From Paenibacillus sp. BIC5C1 (lineage in GTDB: Bacteria > Bacillota > Bacilli > Paenibacillales > Paenibacillaceae): a stretch of 64,000 nucleotides of DNA. The notes below the pieces were generated by a model. The model was not told the DNA's origin, did no database searches, and worked only from the letters and a program-made list of their open reading frames with translations. Below are positions 17,459 through 25,487 of this stretch, piece after piece (position 1 is the stretch's first letter; each line of letters opens with the position of its first letter). Location of the stretch: contig NZ_CP135922.1 in the NCBI RefSeq assembly GCF_032399705.1, forward strand, positions 4,216,001 through 4,280,000. Reading direction: 5' to 3'. Made by a program: the position numbers and the translations under genes.

Positions 17459-18536
17459 ACGTTTTCCTCCCCAATTGATTGATTTTTGATCGCTGCTCCA
17501 GCAAACGTCTGTACAGCTCTTCGAGATGTTGTTCCGAGTAGTGTAGAGCTTTCCATTCTGCGAACCGGATACCAAAACCACAGGACTGCCAATAGTTTGA
17601 ATTCTGAAGCTCATGGTCGCCGAAAGGCTCCAACATAACAAAAGGTATTCCGTAGGACAACGAATCGTTCAATGTTGCTCCTCCCGGCTTGCTGATAATG
17701 GCAGCGCAATTGCGCATCATATCCGTGTAATCAGAGTAATTACGCAGCGGAATTGCCCGAAGAATGCCTTCTTCACGCACATATCGGTTCATTGGTGGAA
17801 ACGAATGCCGCCCTTGGGCATCCCGACTCCACGGATTCCATGAAGCATCTGTACCGAAGTAGCGTGTGCTTCCATCGTCCTCCTCCACCTCTGAAGCATC
17901 GTAGACAATCACATTCAGCAAATAACCAAGTTGGCGAAGCTCACTAATCGTTGACGCGTACGTTCCTATCCCCCAGCCGCCGCCATGGATCAAAATGCGT
18001 CCGTCACGCTGTGCATAAGGCAGGAGCTCCTTTTCATCTGAGGCAATATAGCAATCTGGAGACAACCTTGAAGGCTCGTAAAGCCAGACATTATCGTAAT
18101 CCGGATACAAGGACTTGTGTACTTTAAACGATGGCGTATCGCACGCATCCAAACGGATCAGTTGAATATCCAGAGACGTGTGCGCAATGGATTTGTACCT
18201 CTCCAGGATCGGGAGCCAAAAACCGGTAAACACAGCAAACTGGGACACGCCATCACGTAACCAGGATTCCAACAGGAACTGAACTTCTGCTTCATTTAGG
18301 GAAGAATCTACAGGCTTGGCCAGCTTATGTCCCATAAGGGCAACGGAGAAATCGGCATGAAATGCTTTTTTGGTAGAATTAATCTTGGACCTGATTTCTT
18401 CATGATACAGATTCTCCAGCACGTGAATGCCTGTTTTAACACCTCTATCTTGCAGGTACGTATGCAGATGCATAGCCGGAATGTATGCACCAAGCGAATT
18501 GCCCGAAGCAAGCAGGGTAACCGAAGATGAATTCAT
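17430..18536 (-). CDS. GT-B fold glycosyltransferase-like protein
   Basis: 368 residues. The N-terminal half begins with SVTLLASGNSLGAYIPAM, like the acceptor domain of GT-B enzymes; the C-terminal half has the UDP-sugar-binding signature of MurG/UGT relatives (ISKPGGATLNDSLSYGIPFV, near residues 290-310, then EPFGDHELQN). A GGWGIG segment starts the second domain. GGAGG lies six bases before the ATG at 18536; the ATG at 18551 would contain that site. The sugar donor and acceptor are unknown. It is third in the operon after the carrier protein and ligase. Confidence 0.75.
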   Translation of the reverse strand: MNSSSVTLLASGNSLGAYIPAMHLHTYLQDRGVKTGIHVLENLYHEEIRSKINSTKKAFHADFSVALMGHKLAKPVDSSLNEAEVQFLLESWLRDGVSQFAVFTGFWLPILERYKSIAHTSLDIQLIRLDACDTPSFKVHKSLYPDYDNVWLYEPSRLSPDCYIASDEKELLPYAQRDGRILIHGGGWGIGTYASTISELRQLGYLLNVIVYDASEVEEDDGSTRYFGTDASWNPWSRDAQGRHSFPPMNRYVREEGILRAIPLRNYSDYTDMMRNCAAIISKPGGATLNDSLSYGIPFVMLEPFGDHELQNSNYWQSCGFGIRFAEWKALHYSEQHLEELYRRLLEQRSKINQLGRKTYAAENSSYV

Positions 18537-18558
18537 GCGCAGCCTCCGCATTACAGAT

Positions 18559-19956
18559 TTAGTTGTACACTTTAATGGACAAGTCGGCGAGTACCTGCCT
18601 CAGGCTTACGATCAGTTCACTGCGATGTTCTTCGTCACGGCCCACCACCGAGATATACAGTCGTCCCTTCGGCATTCCGCGATGACTCTGAATTCCCTCG
18701 GATTTTCGCCGAGAGGTCATAATACCATTCACCATTAAGGTGTTAGAGGAAATAGGTACAATTCCATACTTACCTTGCCCGCTGAATAGAAGACCAGATA
18801 CATGCAGAGTGTCCATTAGACTTTCAAATGTGAAGCCTTCAGGTAGACCGAGAGACAGAAAGGTAAGCAGGCCACTGTAGCCGTACATTTCCCATCCTTT
18901 GTCAAGGTAAGTATTAATAAGACCCATGGATTGGCGGGCGTTAATCTCTACAATGGGCACGATACCCCCGTCCTCCAGAATCATGGAATCGAAGCAAACG
19001 AAACCATGGTATCCATCTTCAAATAATATCCGAAGTGCCTTTTCCATTGTATCGAAATAACCCGCGTTCTCCAGCAGAAGAAGCAAAACTTCATCTGCTC
19101 TAATAGAACCGCCGTAATTCTGCTGCTGATTCAACATGCGCTGAACCGAAAGAAACTCCCTCTCACCGTTCGTATGAATGAACCAGTGTGAGCTGAAATC
19201 AAGTTCTTTTCTCAGTAGTGGTTCCAGTAGAAATTGCGAGCGCATCCCCCTTCTCTCCTGCTTTTCCAGGTGCTCTCCTATCCTTCGCTGCATGGCTTCA
19301 TTTTCAATGAGCAGGTTGCCCTTGCCGGAAACGCCAAATGGATCTTTTAGCAAATACGCCCCTCGCTTCAGCAACGTGTTTCCGACAGCCTGTACTTCTG
19401 CTACACTATTCACTTCCGTACCATAACACTGCTCTCCGATTTTGGTCAGGAGTCGGTTGGAGTAGAATTTGGAATTCACATGTTTAACCGTCTCAAGGTC
19501 CGGCAAAGAACCCAATGATCCAGCAACATGCATGTACCGCGCTGTATCAGCCGTAATGGCATATGGAGATAGATGTTTTACGTTGTGGGTCAATATTTCT
19601 TCACACTGTCGACTGTCTGAAGCAAGACTGAACATGCACTGCTTGAATACGTCCGGTTCCGGTAGGTAGCTCTTCTCATCGTTCAAATCAAAGTGGTAAC
19701 GGTTATGAAAAGAAAAACCTAACCCGTTCAGATACTCGTACAGTTTTGGATCGATTTTGCAGCGGGTGTAGTGGATATCGTCAGGCTCGCAAAATGGAAA
19801 TAACAGCTCGTCCATACATAGGACAATGGTTTCCCGGTCCTGATCAGGCATGGCGGGTAACTTGGCTAAGTTCGGATCTCTCCATCTCGTTTCGGGGTCA
19901 AACGTCCCCATAACGATCGCTGGAACCCCCCTGGCCTCACTTCTGGACATCTTCAT
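18559..19956 (-). CDS. ATP-grasp ligase (BtrJ-like)
   Basis: 465 residues. The ATP-grasp core occupies about residues 165-345: glycine-rich loop LLKDPFGVSGKG (202-213), adenine-binding strand FLLEPLL (242-248), and metal ligands Asp323, Glu337 and Asn339 (CFDSMIL, IVEINARQSMG). About 150 residues precede it and a 110-residue C-terminal part follows. Placement beside a carrier protein gene, with a 20-base overlap, resembles BtrJ, which loads glutamate onto carrier protein BtrI. I infer amino-acid loading here too. The start has only a weak ribosome site, which fits translational coupling to the carrier gene. Confidence 0.83.
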   Translation of the reverse strand: MKMSRSEARGVPAIVMGTFDPETRWRDPNLAKLPAMPDQDRETIVLCMDELLFPFCEPDDIHYTRCKIDPKLYEYLNGLGFSFHNRYHFDLNDEKSYLPEPDVFKQCMFSLASDSRQCEEILTHNVKHLSPYAITADTARYMHVAGSLGSLPDLETVKHVNSKFYSNRLLTKIGEQCYGTEVNSVAEVQAVGNTLLKRGAYLLKDPFGVSGKGNLLIENEAMQRRIGEHLEKQERRGMRSQFLLEPLLRKELDFSSHWFIHTNGEREFLSVQRMLNQQQNYGGSIRADEVLLLLLENAGYFDTMEKALRILFEDGYHGFVCFDSMILEDGGIVPIVEINARQSMGLINTYLDKGWEMYGYSGLLTFLSLGLPEGFTFESLMDTLHVSGLLFSGQGKYGIVPISSNTLMVNGIMTSRRKSEGIQSHRGMPKGRLYISVVGRDEEHRSELIVSLRQVLADLSIKVYN

Positions 19957-20212
19957 ACAATGATTGCTCTTGCGACTGGCAGCTTTTCAGAAAGGTCATA
20001 AATGTGTCGATCGACTGGAGATGTTCATAATCAAATTCGTCATAGTCAATGATTACGTTTAACTGATCCTCGACTTTGAGCATAAACTGAATCATTTGCA
20101 GGGAATCGAGACCAATATCGTTATTGAGTTCCGTTGCTGGGGACAGGGATTCGCGTAGTTCCGGTTGGTCTTCTTTGATAGTGCACAAAATGTCTACGAT
20201 TTTATCGTACAT
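19937..20212 (-). CDS. Acyl/peptidyl carrier protein
   Basis: 91 residues, typical for a free-standing carrier protein. The phosphopantetheine attachment motif GLDSLQM places the modified Ser at residue 37; the four-helix pattern and acidic surface fit. It is the first gene of the eight-gene operon and overlaps the ATP-grasp gene. It is not the fatty acid AcpP, which would lie beside fabF and rnc. GGAG stands eight bases before ATG. It should hold the building block during modification; by analogy with BtrI this may be an amino acid. Confidence 0.88.
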   Translation of the reverse strand: MYDKIVDILCTIKEDQPELRESLSPATELNNDIGLDSLQMIQFMLKVEDQLNVIIDYDEFDYEHLQSIDTFMTFLKSCQSQEQSLYEDVQK

Positions 20213-20282
20213 GACTACACTCCTTTAAAGTGATAATTATGTGAGGTACAACCGAAATTATTACGCTTACATATGCATTCAT
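20202..20282 (-). other. Possible 26-codon leader ORF
   Basis: A short frame from an ATG at 20282 overlaps the first codons of the carrier protein gene. It has only AGG as a ribosome site and contains hydrophobic residues with one Cys. It may be chance, a leader peptide, or nothing. Confidence 0.2.
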
Positions 20283-20334
20283 ATCAAACCTGGGTTCGGT
20301 TTATATTTCTCCTCTCTCTTCCAAAGTTACAATT

Positions 20335-20363
20335 ATTATCTTTATAATGACATTTTATGTCAA
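20335..20363 (-). promoter_or_regulatory. SigA-type promoter of the biosynthetic operon with overlapping operator
   Basis: On the minus strand TTGACA (20363-20358) and GATAAT (20340-20335) are 17 bases apart. A perfect inverted repeat TGACAT-TTT-ATGTCA at 20348-20362 overlaps the -35 hexamer and the spacer, so a repressor binding there would block polymerase. The leader from start of transcription to the carrier gene is about 115 bases. Confidence 0.75.
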
Positions 20364-20480
20364 GGGATAAAAACCTGTGATCTCACACTCACCAACAAGG
20401 TTTCCAGCTACTAAAAACCGCTATTTTAGTGGCCTCCCAGGTTCGGCCCTCCTCATTTTGTTTTGGACGATTTTCTCCCT

Positions 20481-20509
20481 TTGATAAGATCAAGACAAAT
20501 TGTTAAAAT
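20481..20509 (+). promoter_or_regulatory. Promoter of the APH-family gene
   Basis: TTGATA (20481-20486) and TAAAAT (20504-20509) with a 17-base spacer, ending about 50 bases before the start codon. Confidence 0.7.
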
Positions 20510-20560
20510 TTATGTACTAACGTTAGAACCCACCCATTTAATAGAAAATGAGGCGAGTAC

Positions 20561-21439
20561 ATGATTGAAATTACGATTGAATTGGTACGTCAATTAATTG
20601 ATAGTCAATTTCCGAAGTGGAAAGGCTTAACGATAACACCTGTAGAAAAAAGCGGGCATGATAACCGTACCTATCGATTAGGTGACGAAATGACGATTCG
20701 TTTACCAAGTCACGAACGTTACGCCTCTGCTGTAGAAAAAGAACTGAAGTGGCTTCCAGTTTTCAAACCTCAGCTGTCCTTGCCCATTCCAGCTCCCATT
20801 GCAAAAGGTGAACCTTCGGATGACTATCCCCTTCCCTGGTCAATCAACCAATGGATTGCAGGCGAGACTGTCACGCATATCAACGTACTCGACCTAAGCG
20901 TTTTTGCCGAAGAACTCGCTACATTTCTGAGAGAACTCGAAGCCATTGATGGTAGTCATGGCATACCCGCAGGCATTCAAAATTTTCATCGCGGCGGGGA
21001 CTTAGCGGTTTATGATACAGATACAAGGACCGTAATTGAAAAGGTATCTGGCCATTACGATACAAAACTCATGACTGAAATATGGGAGCTTGCTCTGGCA
21101 ACGAAATATCAAGCTGCACCGTTATGGCTGCATGGTGATGTTGCAGTAGGTAATCTGCTCGTGCAAGATGGACGATTATGCGGAGTTATTGATTTTGGAA
21201 CTATGGGCGTGGGCGATCCTTCCAGTGATCTTGTGATGGCCTGGAACTTTTTTGATGATGTAAGTCGTGAGATATTCCTAAGCTGCATGAATGTTGACCA
21301 AGACACGGTTGATCGTGCCCGTGGTTGGGCTTTGTGGAAAGCACTTATCTCCTACGATTGGAATGAACAAGGCTCGGAAGCCTCGAATTGGGGAAAGCAT
21401 GTCATAGATGTCATTATTCGTGACTATAAATCGCTCTAA
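20561..21439 (+). CDS. Aminoglycoside phosphotransferase (APH)-family kinase
   Basis: 292 residues with the APH/choline-kinase fold. The catalytic loop LHGDVAVGNLLV (Brenner motif, near residue 190) and the metal-binding GVIDFGTMGVGDPSSDL are intact, and the N-terminal lobe has the strand pair around KSGHDNRTYRLG. It is similar in layout to Bacillus YcbJ-type proteins, whose substrates are mostly unknown. It is divergent from the biosynthetic operon, so self-protection of the producer by phosphorylation is possible, but such genes are common in Paenibacillus and the link may be accidental. A plain hairpin ends it. Confidence 0.85.
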   Translation: MIEITIELVRQLIDSQFPKWKGLTITPVEKSGHDNRTYRLGDEMTIRLPSHERYASAVEKELKWLPVFKPQLSLPIPAPIAKGEPSDDYPLPWSINQWIAGETVTHINVLDLSVFAEELATFLRELEAIDGSHGIPAGIQNFHRGGDLAVYDTDTRTVIEKVSGHYDTKLMTEIWELALATKYQAAPLWLHGDVAVGNLLVQDGRLCGVIDFGTMGVGDPSSDLVMAWNFFDDVSREIFLSCMNVDQDTVDRARGWALWKALISYDWNEQGSEASNWGKHVIDVIIRDYKSL

Positions 21440-21454
21440 GTATATGAGCCTAAC

Positions 21455-21492
21455 AAATCCCTACGCGGGCGCACAGCCTCGCATAGGGATTT
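21455..21492 (+). terminator. Terminator of the APH-family gene
   Basis: A 13-bp stem with one mismatch (arms beginning AAATCCCTA and ending TAGGGATTT), 12-base loop, then ATTTTTGCTTTT. Confidence 0.85.
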
Positions 21493-21891
21493 ATTTTTGC
21501 TTTTCCGTAGATTTGTTTTGCATTTATTTCACCCATCCCATTTAACCTCTAAATCTCGCAATATTAATTACAAATCAGTGTTGACATTGAGCTTAGGATA
21601 AAGCAGTTCGTTATAACGAGCTGGTGTGATGATGTGGTGGAGATGCAGATATGAACTGGGGAGCGTAAATTGATCTTACTATTGTGAATTTTTCATATAC
21701 TGAAATAATAATATAATGCTCGAAGACAGGGTGCATTGAGTTGATGTTTGAAGTTTCACGATTAAATTCCCCCTTAATTCTTGGATGGAAATCTGGAGGA
21801 ACCACCCCCTCTCCATAGATATAACTAATACGCTTTTATCTTTTATTTTTGTGAATTTTTCATATAGTGAAAATATTAGGTTGTTGCGAAT
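21493..21891. repeat. Gene-free region with a 24-base direct repeat
   Basis: About 400 bases without a credible gene. Two copies of a 24-base sequence (21682-21705 and 21849-21872; one difference) start 167 bases apart. Each contains a palindrome TTTCA-TATA(C/G)-TGAAA. A separate 20-base palindrome with one mismatch is at 21604-21623. These could be operators or remains of a small repeat element. Confidence 0.6.
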
Positions 21892-21915
21892 AAAAAAAGC
21901 CGCCTTTGAGGCGAC
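21892..21915 (-). terminator. Terminator of the aldo/keto reductase gene
   Basis: On the minus strand a 7-bp GC-rich stem (21915-21909 with 21905-21899; one mismatch) and a three-base loop are followed by seven T. Confidence 0.82.
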
Positions 21916-21951
21916 TTGGGGATAATCACGCTAATTTTATAGATGAAAGAA

Positions 21952-22845
21952 TCAAGTTCGTCCAGTCCAATCAGTTCCCGCTACTTCTTTCCACCGTTCT
22001 CTAATCTCGTCGTATAACTCCTTACTCAGAGCTCCTTTGGCGACAAGATCGGCATTTTGCTGCCAACGGTTAGGTTTGGCTGTACCCACAATTGCCGTGT
22101 CTACCCCTTCTGTACTGAGCGTAAAACGTAATGCCGTTTCAACGGCTGATTGTGCATCTTCGCTCAGAAATCCATAACCAAGTTCATTCAAGCGCTTCCA
22201 GTATACAAAGGGATATGCTTCTTCCGGAAGCGAGTCATACGTCCATGCCGCATTGGCAATGGGGCGTTTGGCAATAACACCCATATTTCTCTTTCTCGCT
22301 TCTGGCAGCGTCAGATCGATGGCTTCCTGATCGGCAATGTTCAGCGAGGTTTCCAAGCTGTCGAACACACCTGTCTGAATCGCATAAAGTGCATCTGTCG
22401 TATCGCCACTATATCCAATAAATCTTGTTTTCCCGGCTTCCTTGACTCGTTGCAGCACTTCTATGACTGCTCCTTGCCGAAGTACTTCTTCAGAGCAGCT
22501 ATGAAGATGGATTACATCAACGTATTCCGTTCTTAGTCTACGAAGACTACGGTCAATCGTCTGCTCTAATACTTTGGCGTCCCAATCTGGGCCATCTATC
22601 CCAGCGGCATGTCCACATTTGGTAAATAAATAATAATCGTCTCTGCGATGTGATAGCACGTCTCCAATTAACTCTTCACTATCCCCATAACATTCAGCCG
22701 TATCAATGACGTTTAACCCTGCATCCAACGCACTGTTAAGCAATGTTTCTACATCTGCTTTGGATACGTTCTTGCCGATCTCCGCTCCACCAAACCCAAG
22801 TGTACTTACTTTCATGCCAGTGTTTCCGTAATTACGCAGTTCCAT
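21952..22845 (-). CDS. Aldo/keto reductase
   Basis: 297 residues of the (beta/alpha)8 aldo/keto reductase family. The catalytic Asp-Tyr pair appears in VIDTAECYGDSEELIG (near residue 50), with Lys in FTKCGH and His in VIHLHS. The NADPH-binding end is seen in TAIVGTAKPNRWQQN. It reduces carbonyls in the cytoplasm; the natural substrate cannot be read from sequence. GGAGGAAATGATCC precedes the ATG. It is a single-gene unit with its own terminator. Confidence 0.9.
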   Translation of the reverse strand: MELRNYGNTGMKVSTLGFGGAEIGKNVSKADVETLLNSALDAGLNVIDTAECYGDSEELIGDVLSHRRDDYYLFTKCGHAAGIDGPDWDAKVLEQTIDRSLRRLRTEYVDVIHLHSCSEEVLRQGAVIEVLQRVKEAGKTRFIGYSGDTTDALYAIQTGVFDSLETSLNIADQEAIDLTLPEARKRNMGVIAKRPIANAAWTYDSLPEEAYPFVYWKRLNELGYGFLSEDAQSAVETALRFTLSTEGVDTAIVGTAKPNRWQQNADLVAKGALSKELYDEIRERWKEVAGTDWTGRT

Positions 22846-22998
22846 GGATCATTTCCTCCAAGCTTCGTGAATTTGGTTACAGATAATGAAAGTTCTTATA
22901 GTACAAAGTAGTCCTCGGTATGTATTACCCTTATGTTGGGTATTACTCCCACTTGTTCATCTTACTTTATTTACTCCAACACGGATACACCCGTTGAA

Positions 22999-23487
22999 TC
23001 AGGTTACGAAAAACTGACTCGGGTTCCCCAGTTCAGGATGAAATTTCTCACGGAAGCGTCCTCCCGTATATTCCCCTATGATTTTTCGCCAGAATGCCTG
23101 AGCAATGACATTGTTGCGAACCTGGGTTACTTTCCACCTTCCTGGAAAACGTCCAAACAGCTCATAAGCTGCCCGGGTGCCCACTCCACTACGCCGATAT
23201 TTTTGCATTACAAAAAACTCAGTCAAATAGTAGTCATTATCTTTGCCGCCTGGTTCACAACGCTCTACTAATGCAAACCCTGCTGGTGCCTCATCACTCG
23301 TAATCAAAAAAGGAAACTTACGGTCTTCTTCTGACCAAAAAGCGTCCAATCCGGGATACTCCGGGAAAATACCGTTACTATCCACATCAATATTCAAATA
23401 TCTAGTAAAATCATACAGATAAAATTGCATTAAGTGCCGAATCACCTGACTGCGTTCCCGGGGAACCAGCTCTATTTTTATATTCAT
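22999..23487 (-). CDS. GNAT-family acetyltransferase
   Basis: 162 residues. The acetyl-CoA-binding core is visible as YLTEFFVMQKYRRSGVGTRA (near residue 100), including the R/Q-x-x-G-x-G/A pyrophosphate loop, followed by VIAQAFWRKIIGEY. It presumably acetylates an amine; the substrate is unknown. The start at 23487 is chosen because GGAGG stands eight bases upstream; the GTG nine bases earlier abuts the ribosome site. Confidence 0.85.
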   Translation of the reverse strand: MNIKIELVPRERSQVIRHLMQFYLYDFTRYLNIDVDSNGIFPEYPGLDAFWSEEDRKFPFLITSDEAPAGFALVERCEPGGKDNDYYLTEFFVMQKYRRSGVGTRAAYELFGRFPGRWKVTQVRNNVIAQAFWRKIIGEYTGGRFREKFHPELGNPSQFFVT

Positions 23488-23661
23488 CCGGTTCACCTCC
23501 TCTGCTCTACTTATAACTCATACTTTAAAGCTTTACATCGCCAAGGGCAAGGAAGATAGATGTGTGTTATTCCGGTTCCGTGAACAGGCTGTGACGATCT
23601 AAATATGGTAAACTAGGATATAGCATATTTTAGAAATTATTTTAACATGGGGGTGCCGAAC

Positions 23662-24753
23662 TTGACCAATGTGCAAAAAGAGATTGACCGACGCAAGCTG
23701 GATGACAAACTGCCTTCCATGCCTTGGTTCGTTCAGCAATTCATTGACTATAAATTACCCGATTTATCTCCTTCAACTTTGCTTGAATATTTAAGGGATT
23801 ATGAAGCCTTCTTTGGCTGGTTACGCGCGGAAGGATTATCCGAAGCAAGCTCCAATAAGGAAGTTACATTGCTTGAACTGGAAGTCCTTCGAATGGAATC
23901 AGTGACATCATATCGATTATTTTTGGCCACCAAGCGTGAAGGAGCCAACTCCAGAATCACGGTTTCCCGCAAGCTTTCTTCTCTGCGTTCACTCTTTCAT
24001 TATTTAAGTCAGATTGCGGAAGACGAAGATTTCTACCCCCTGCTGAAACGAAATATTATGGCGAAGATTGAGATCAAACGTACCCATAAACCCAAAGATA
24101 CAGCAGCCAAACTAAAGGGTAAACTTCTGGAGGAAGAAGAGTTACTGGAGTTTATCGGATACATCCTTGAAGGATATGCCGTGGATATGGAAAAGAACAA
24201 ACAGGCGATTTACTCGCATGACCTAAACAAAGAACGAGATGCCTGCATCGCCAGCCTCATTCTGAATTCGGGTCTGCGTGTATCTGAAGTGGTGAACCTG
24301 AACGTGGATGATCTGGACCTCAACAATAAGCTGCTGTATGTATATCGCAAAGGTAATAATGATGAGACGTTTAAGACGCCAGTGTATTTTAGAGAACAAG
24401 CCAAGGATGAACTCGCAACCTATATCAATCTGCGCCAGTCACGTTACCGCACACCCAAACGGGAAAAAGGCTTGTTTATCGCTCTTCGCAATGGAGAGTC
24501 GGAAGGAAGTCGGATGACCAAACGAGCCATACAGGCCATGATCATGAAGTACGCCAAACAATTTGGCAAGCCGTACCTGACTGTGCATAAATTGCGCCAT
24601 TCTTTTGCGACCGACTATTATTTGCAAAATGATATCTATAAAACGAAGGAACAGCTTGGACACGCTTCTACGGAAACAACCGAAATTTACGCGCACCTCA
24701 CGGATAAAACGATGTCTGAAGCGATTGAACGTCGTACAGATGATGGGATGTAG
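23662..24753 (+). CDS. xerS: Tyrosine recombinase XerS
   Basis: 363 residues. An N-terminal SAM-like core-binding domain (about 15-130) is followed by the catalytic domain. The Arg of LNSGLRVSEVVNL, His-x-x-Arg of HKLRHSFATDYY, His of LGHASTETTEIYAHLT and the nucleophilic Tyr in the last motif are all present. The length and sequence suit XerS, a single recombinase that resolves chromosome dimers at dif in some Firmicutes. The TTG at 23662 follows GGGGGTG by six bases; the ATG at 23647 has no ribosome site. No dif site was recognised nearby. Confidence 0.85.
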   Translation: MTNVQKEIDRRKLDDKLPSMPWFVQQFIDYKLPDLSPSTLLEYLRDYEAFFGWLRAEGLSEASSNKEVTLLELEVLRMESVTSYRLFLATKREGANSRITVSRKLSSLRSLFHYLSQIAEDEDFYPLLKRNIMAKIEIKRTHKPKDTAAKLKGKLLEEEELLEFIGYILEGYAVDMEKNKQAIYSHDLNKERDACIASLILNSGLRVSEVVNLNVDDLDLNNKLLYVYRKGNNDETFKTPVYFREQAKDELATYINLRQSRYRTPKREKGLFIALRNGESEGSRMTKRAIQAMIMKYAKQFGKPYLTVHKLRHSFATDYYLQNDIYKTKEQLGHASTETTEIYAHLTDKTMSEAIERRTDDGM

Positions 24754-24810
24754 CCTATTGATGCAACTCAGCATGCAGATTCATTAGATTCATTACAAGG
24801 TAACTTAAAA

Positions 24811-24848
24811 AAGCGATTCTTCCAAGAGAATGTCTTGAAAGGATCGCT
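24811..24848 (+). terminator. Hairpin after xerS
   Basis: A 17-base stem with a few mismatches (24811-24827 with 24832-24848) and a four-base loop, preceded by A-rich sequence. The T tract is poor, so termination strength is uncertain. Confidence 0.5.
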
Positions 24849-24934
24849 TCTTCATATTTATTGCTTCGCAAAATTAATAAAACATACTCTTTTCCTTACA
24901 TTTCATTTCATTAGTTTACATAATAATTATTTCG

Positions 24935-25480
24935 TCATAATTTTCTTTTTTCTTCGTGACGCTCAAGCGAAACCAGCCATCTTGCTATGTCCCCTGTCTC
25001 AAGAACAGAATGCCAAACGAGGTTTTCTCTTACCTCCATATATTCTTTCTTATCATGCACCAGCCATGAAACAATCCCAATTACATCCTGTAACGTCTCG
25101 ATCAGAGAAAAGTCTTTTTCTTCACGGAGCATGACTAATTTGGGATATGGCGCTTGTTTGTATCCCTCAATGAGAATCCAGTCGTACGCTGATAGATATT
25201 TTATCATGTCTTCCAACGAAGTCGCTTGTCTTTCAATGAGTGCGGTACGTTTCTCCGACATAACAACGACTGCATCGGCCCCTGCTTGAGCAAAGCCGTA
25301 GGAATCGGTTCCTTCGTGATCCATCTCAAAATGATCATGTCCATCATGTTTAATTACAGCCACTCTTCGTCCAGCAGAAGTAAGGTAGCGAGTAAGTGCA
25401 GCAATTAAGGTGCTTTTGCCTGTGTTTTTATATCCAACAATCTGCATGATATATGGTGAACTGCTGCTTATTTCAGACAT
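24935..25480 (-). CDS. mobB: Molybdopterin-guanine dinucleotide biosynthesis protein MobB
   Basis: 181 residues. The P-loop GYKNTGKSTLI near residue 15 and the segments VIKHDGHDHFEMDHEGTDS and ILIEGYKQAPYPKL are typical of MobB, a GTP-binding helper in making the guanylyl form of the molybdenum cofactor. The start at 25480 is eight bases after the moeA stop, with AGGTAGG six bases before ATG, and gives the usual length. It forms a two-gene operon with moeA; other moa/moe genes are not in the window. Confidence 0.9.
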   Translation of the reverse strand: MSEISSSSPYIMQIVGYKNTGKSTLIAALTRYLTSAGRRVAVIKHDGHDHFEMDHEGTDSYGFAQAGADAVVVMSEKRTALIERQATSLEDMIKYLSAYDWILIEGYKQAPYPKLVMLREEKDFSLIETLQDVIGIVSWLVHDKKEYMEVRENLVWHSVLETGDIARWLVSLERHEEKRKL

Positions 25481-25487
25481 GTATGAC

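Larger units (their letters stand above)
20213..20560. other. Divergent intergenic region between biosynthetic operon and APH gene
   Basis: This 348-base spacer holds the operon promoter and palindrome (20335-20363), a weak hairpin with arms ACTAAAA/TTTTAGT near 20411-20431, and the APH promoter (20481-20509). No other gene is seen. Confidence 0.7.

Noticed and set aside
20213..20345. Search for a RiPP precursor peptide before the radical SAM operon
   Set aside because: Only one weak 26-codon frame was found, without a core-like motif or strong ribosome site, so a peptide substrate is not supported.
23647..24753. XerS as an integrase marking a mobile element
   Set aside because: No attachment repeats, phage genes or tRNA target are nearby, and the sequence suits a housekeeping recombinase.
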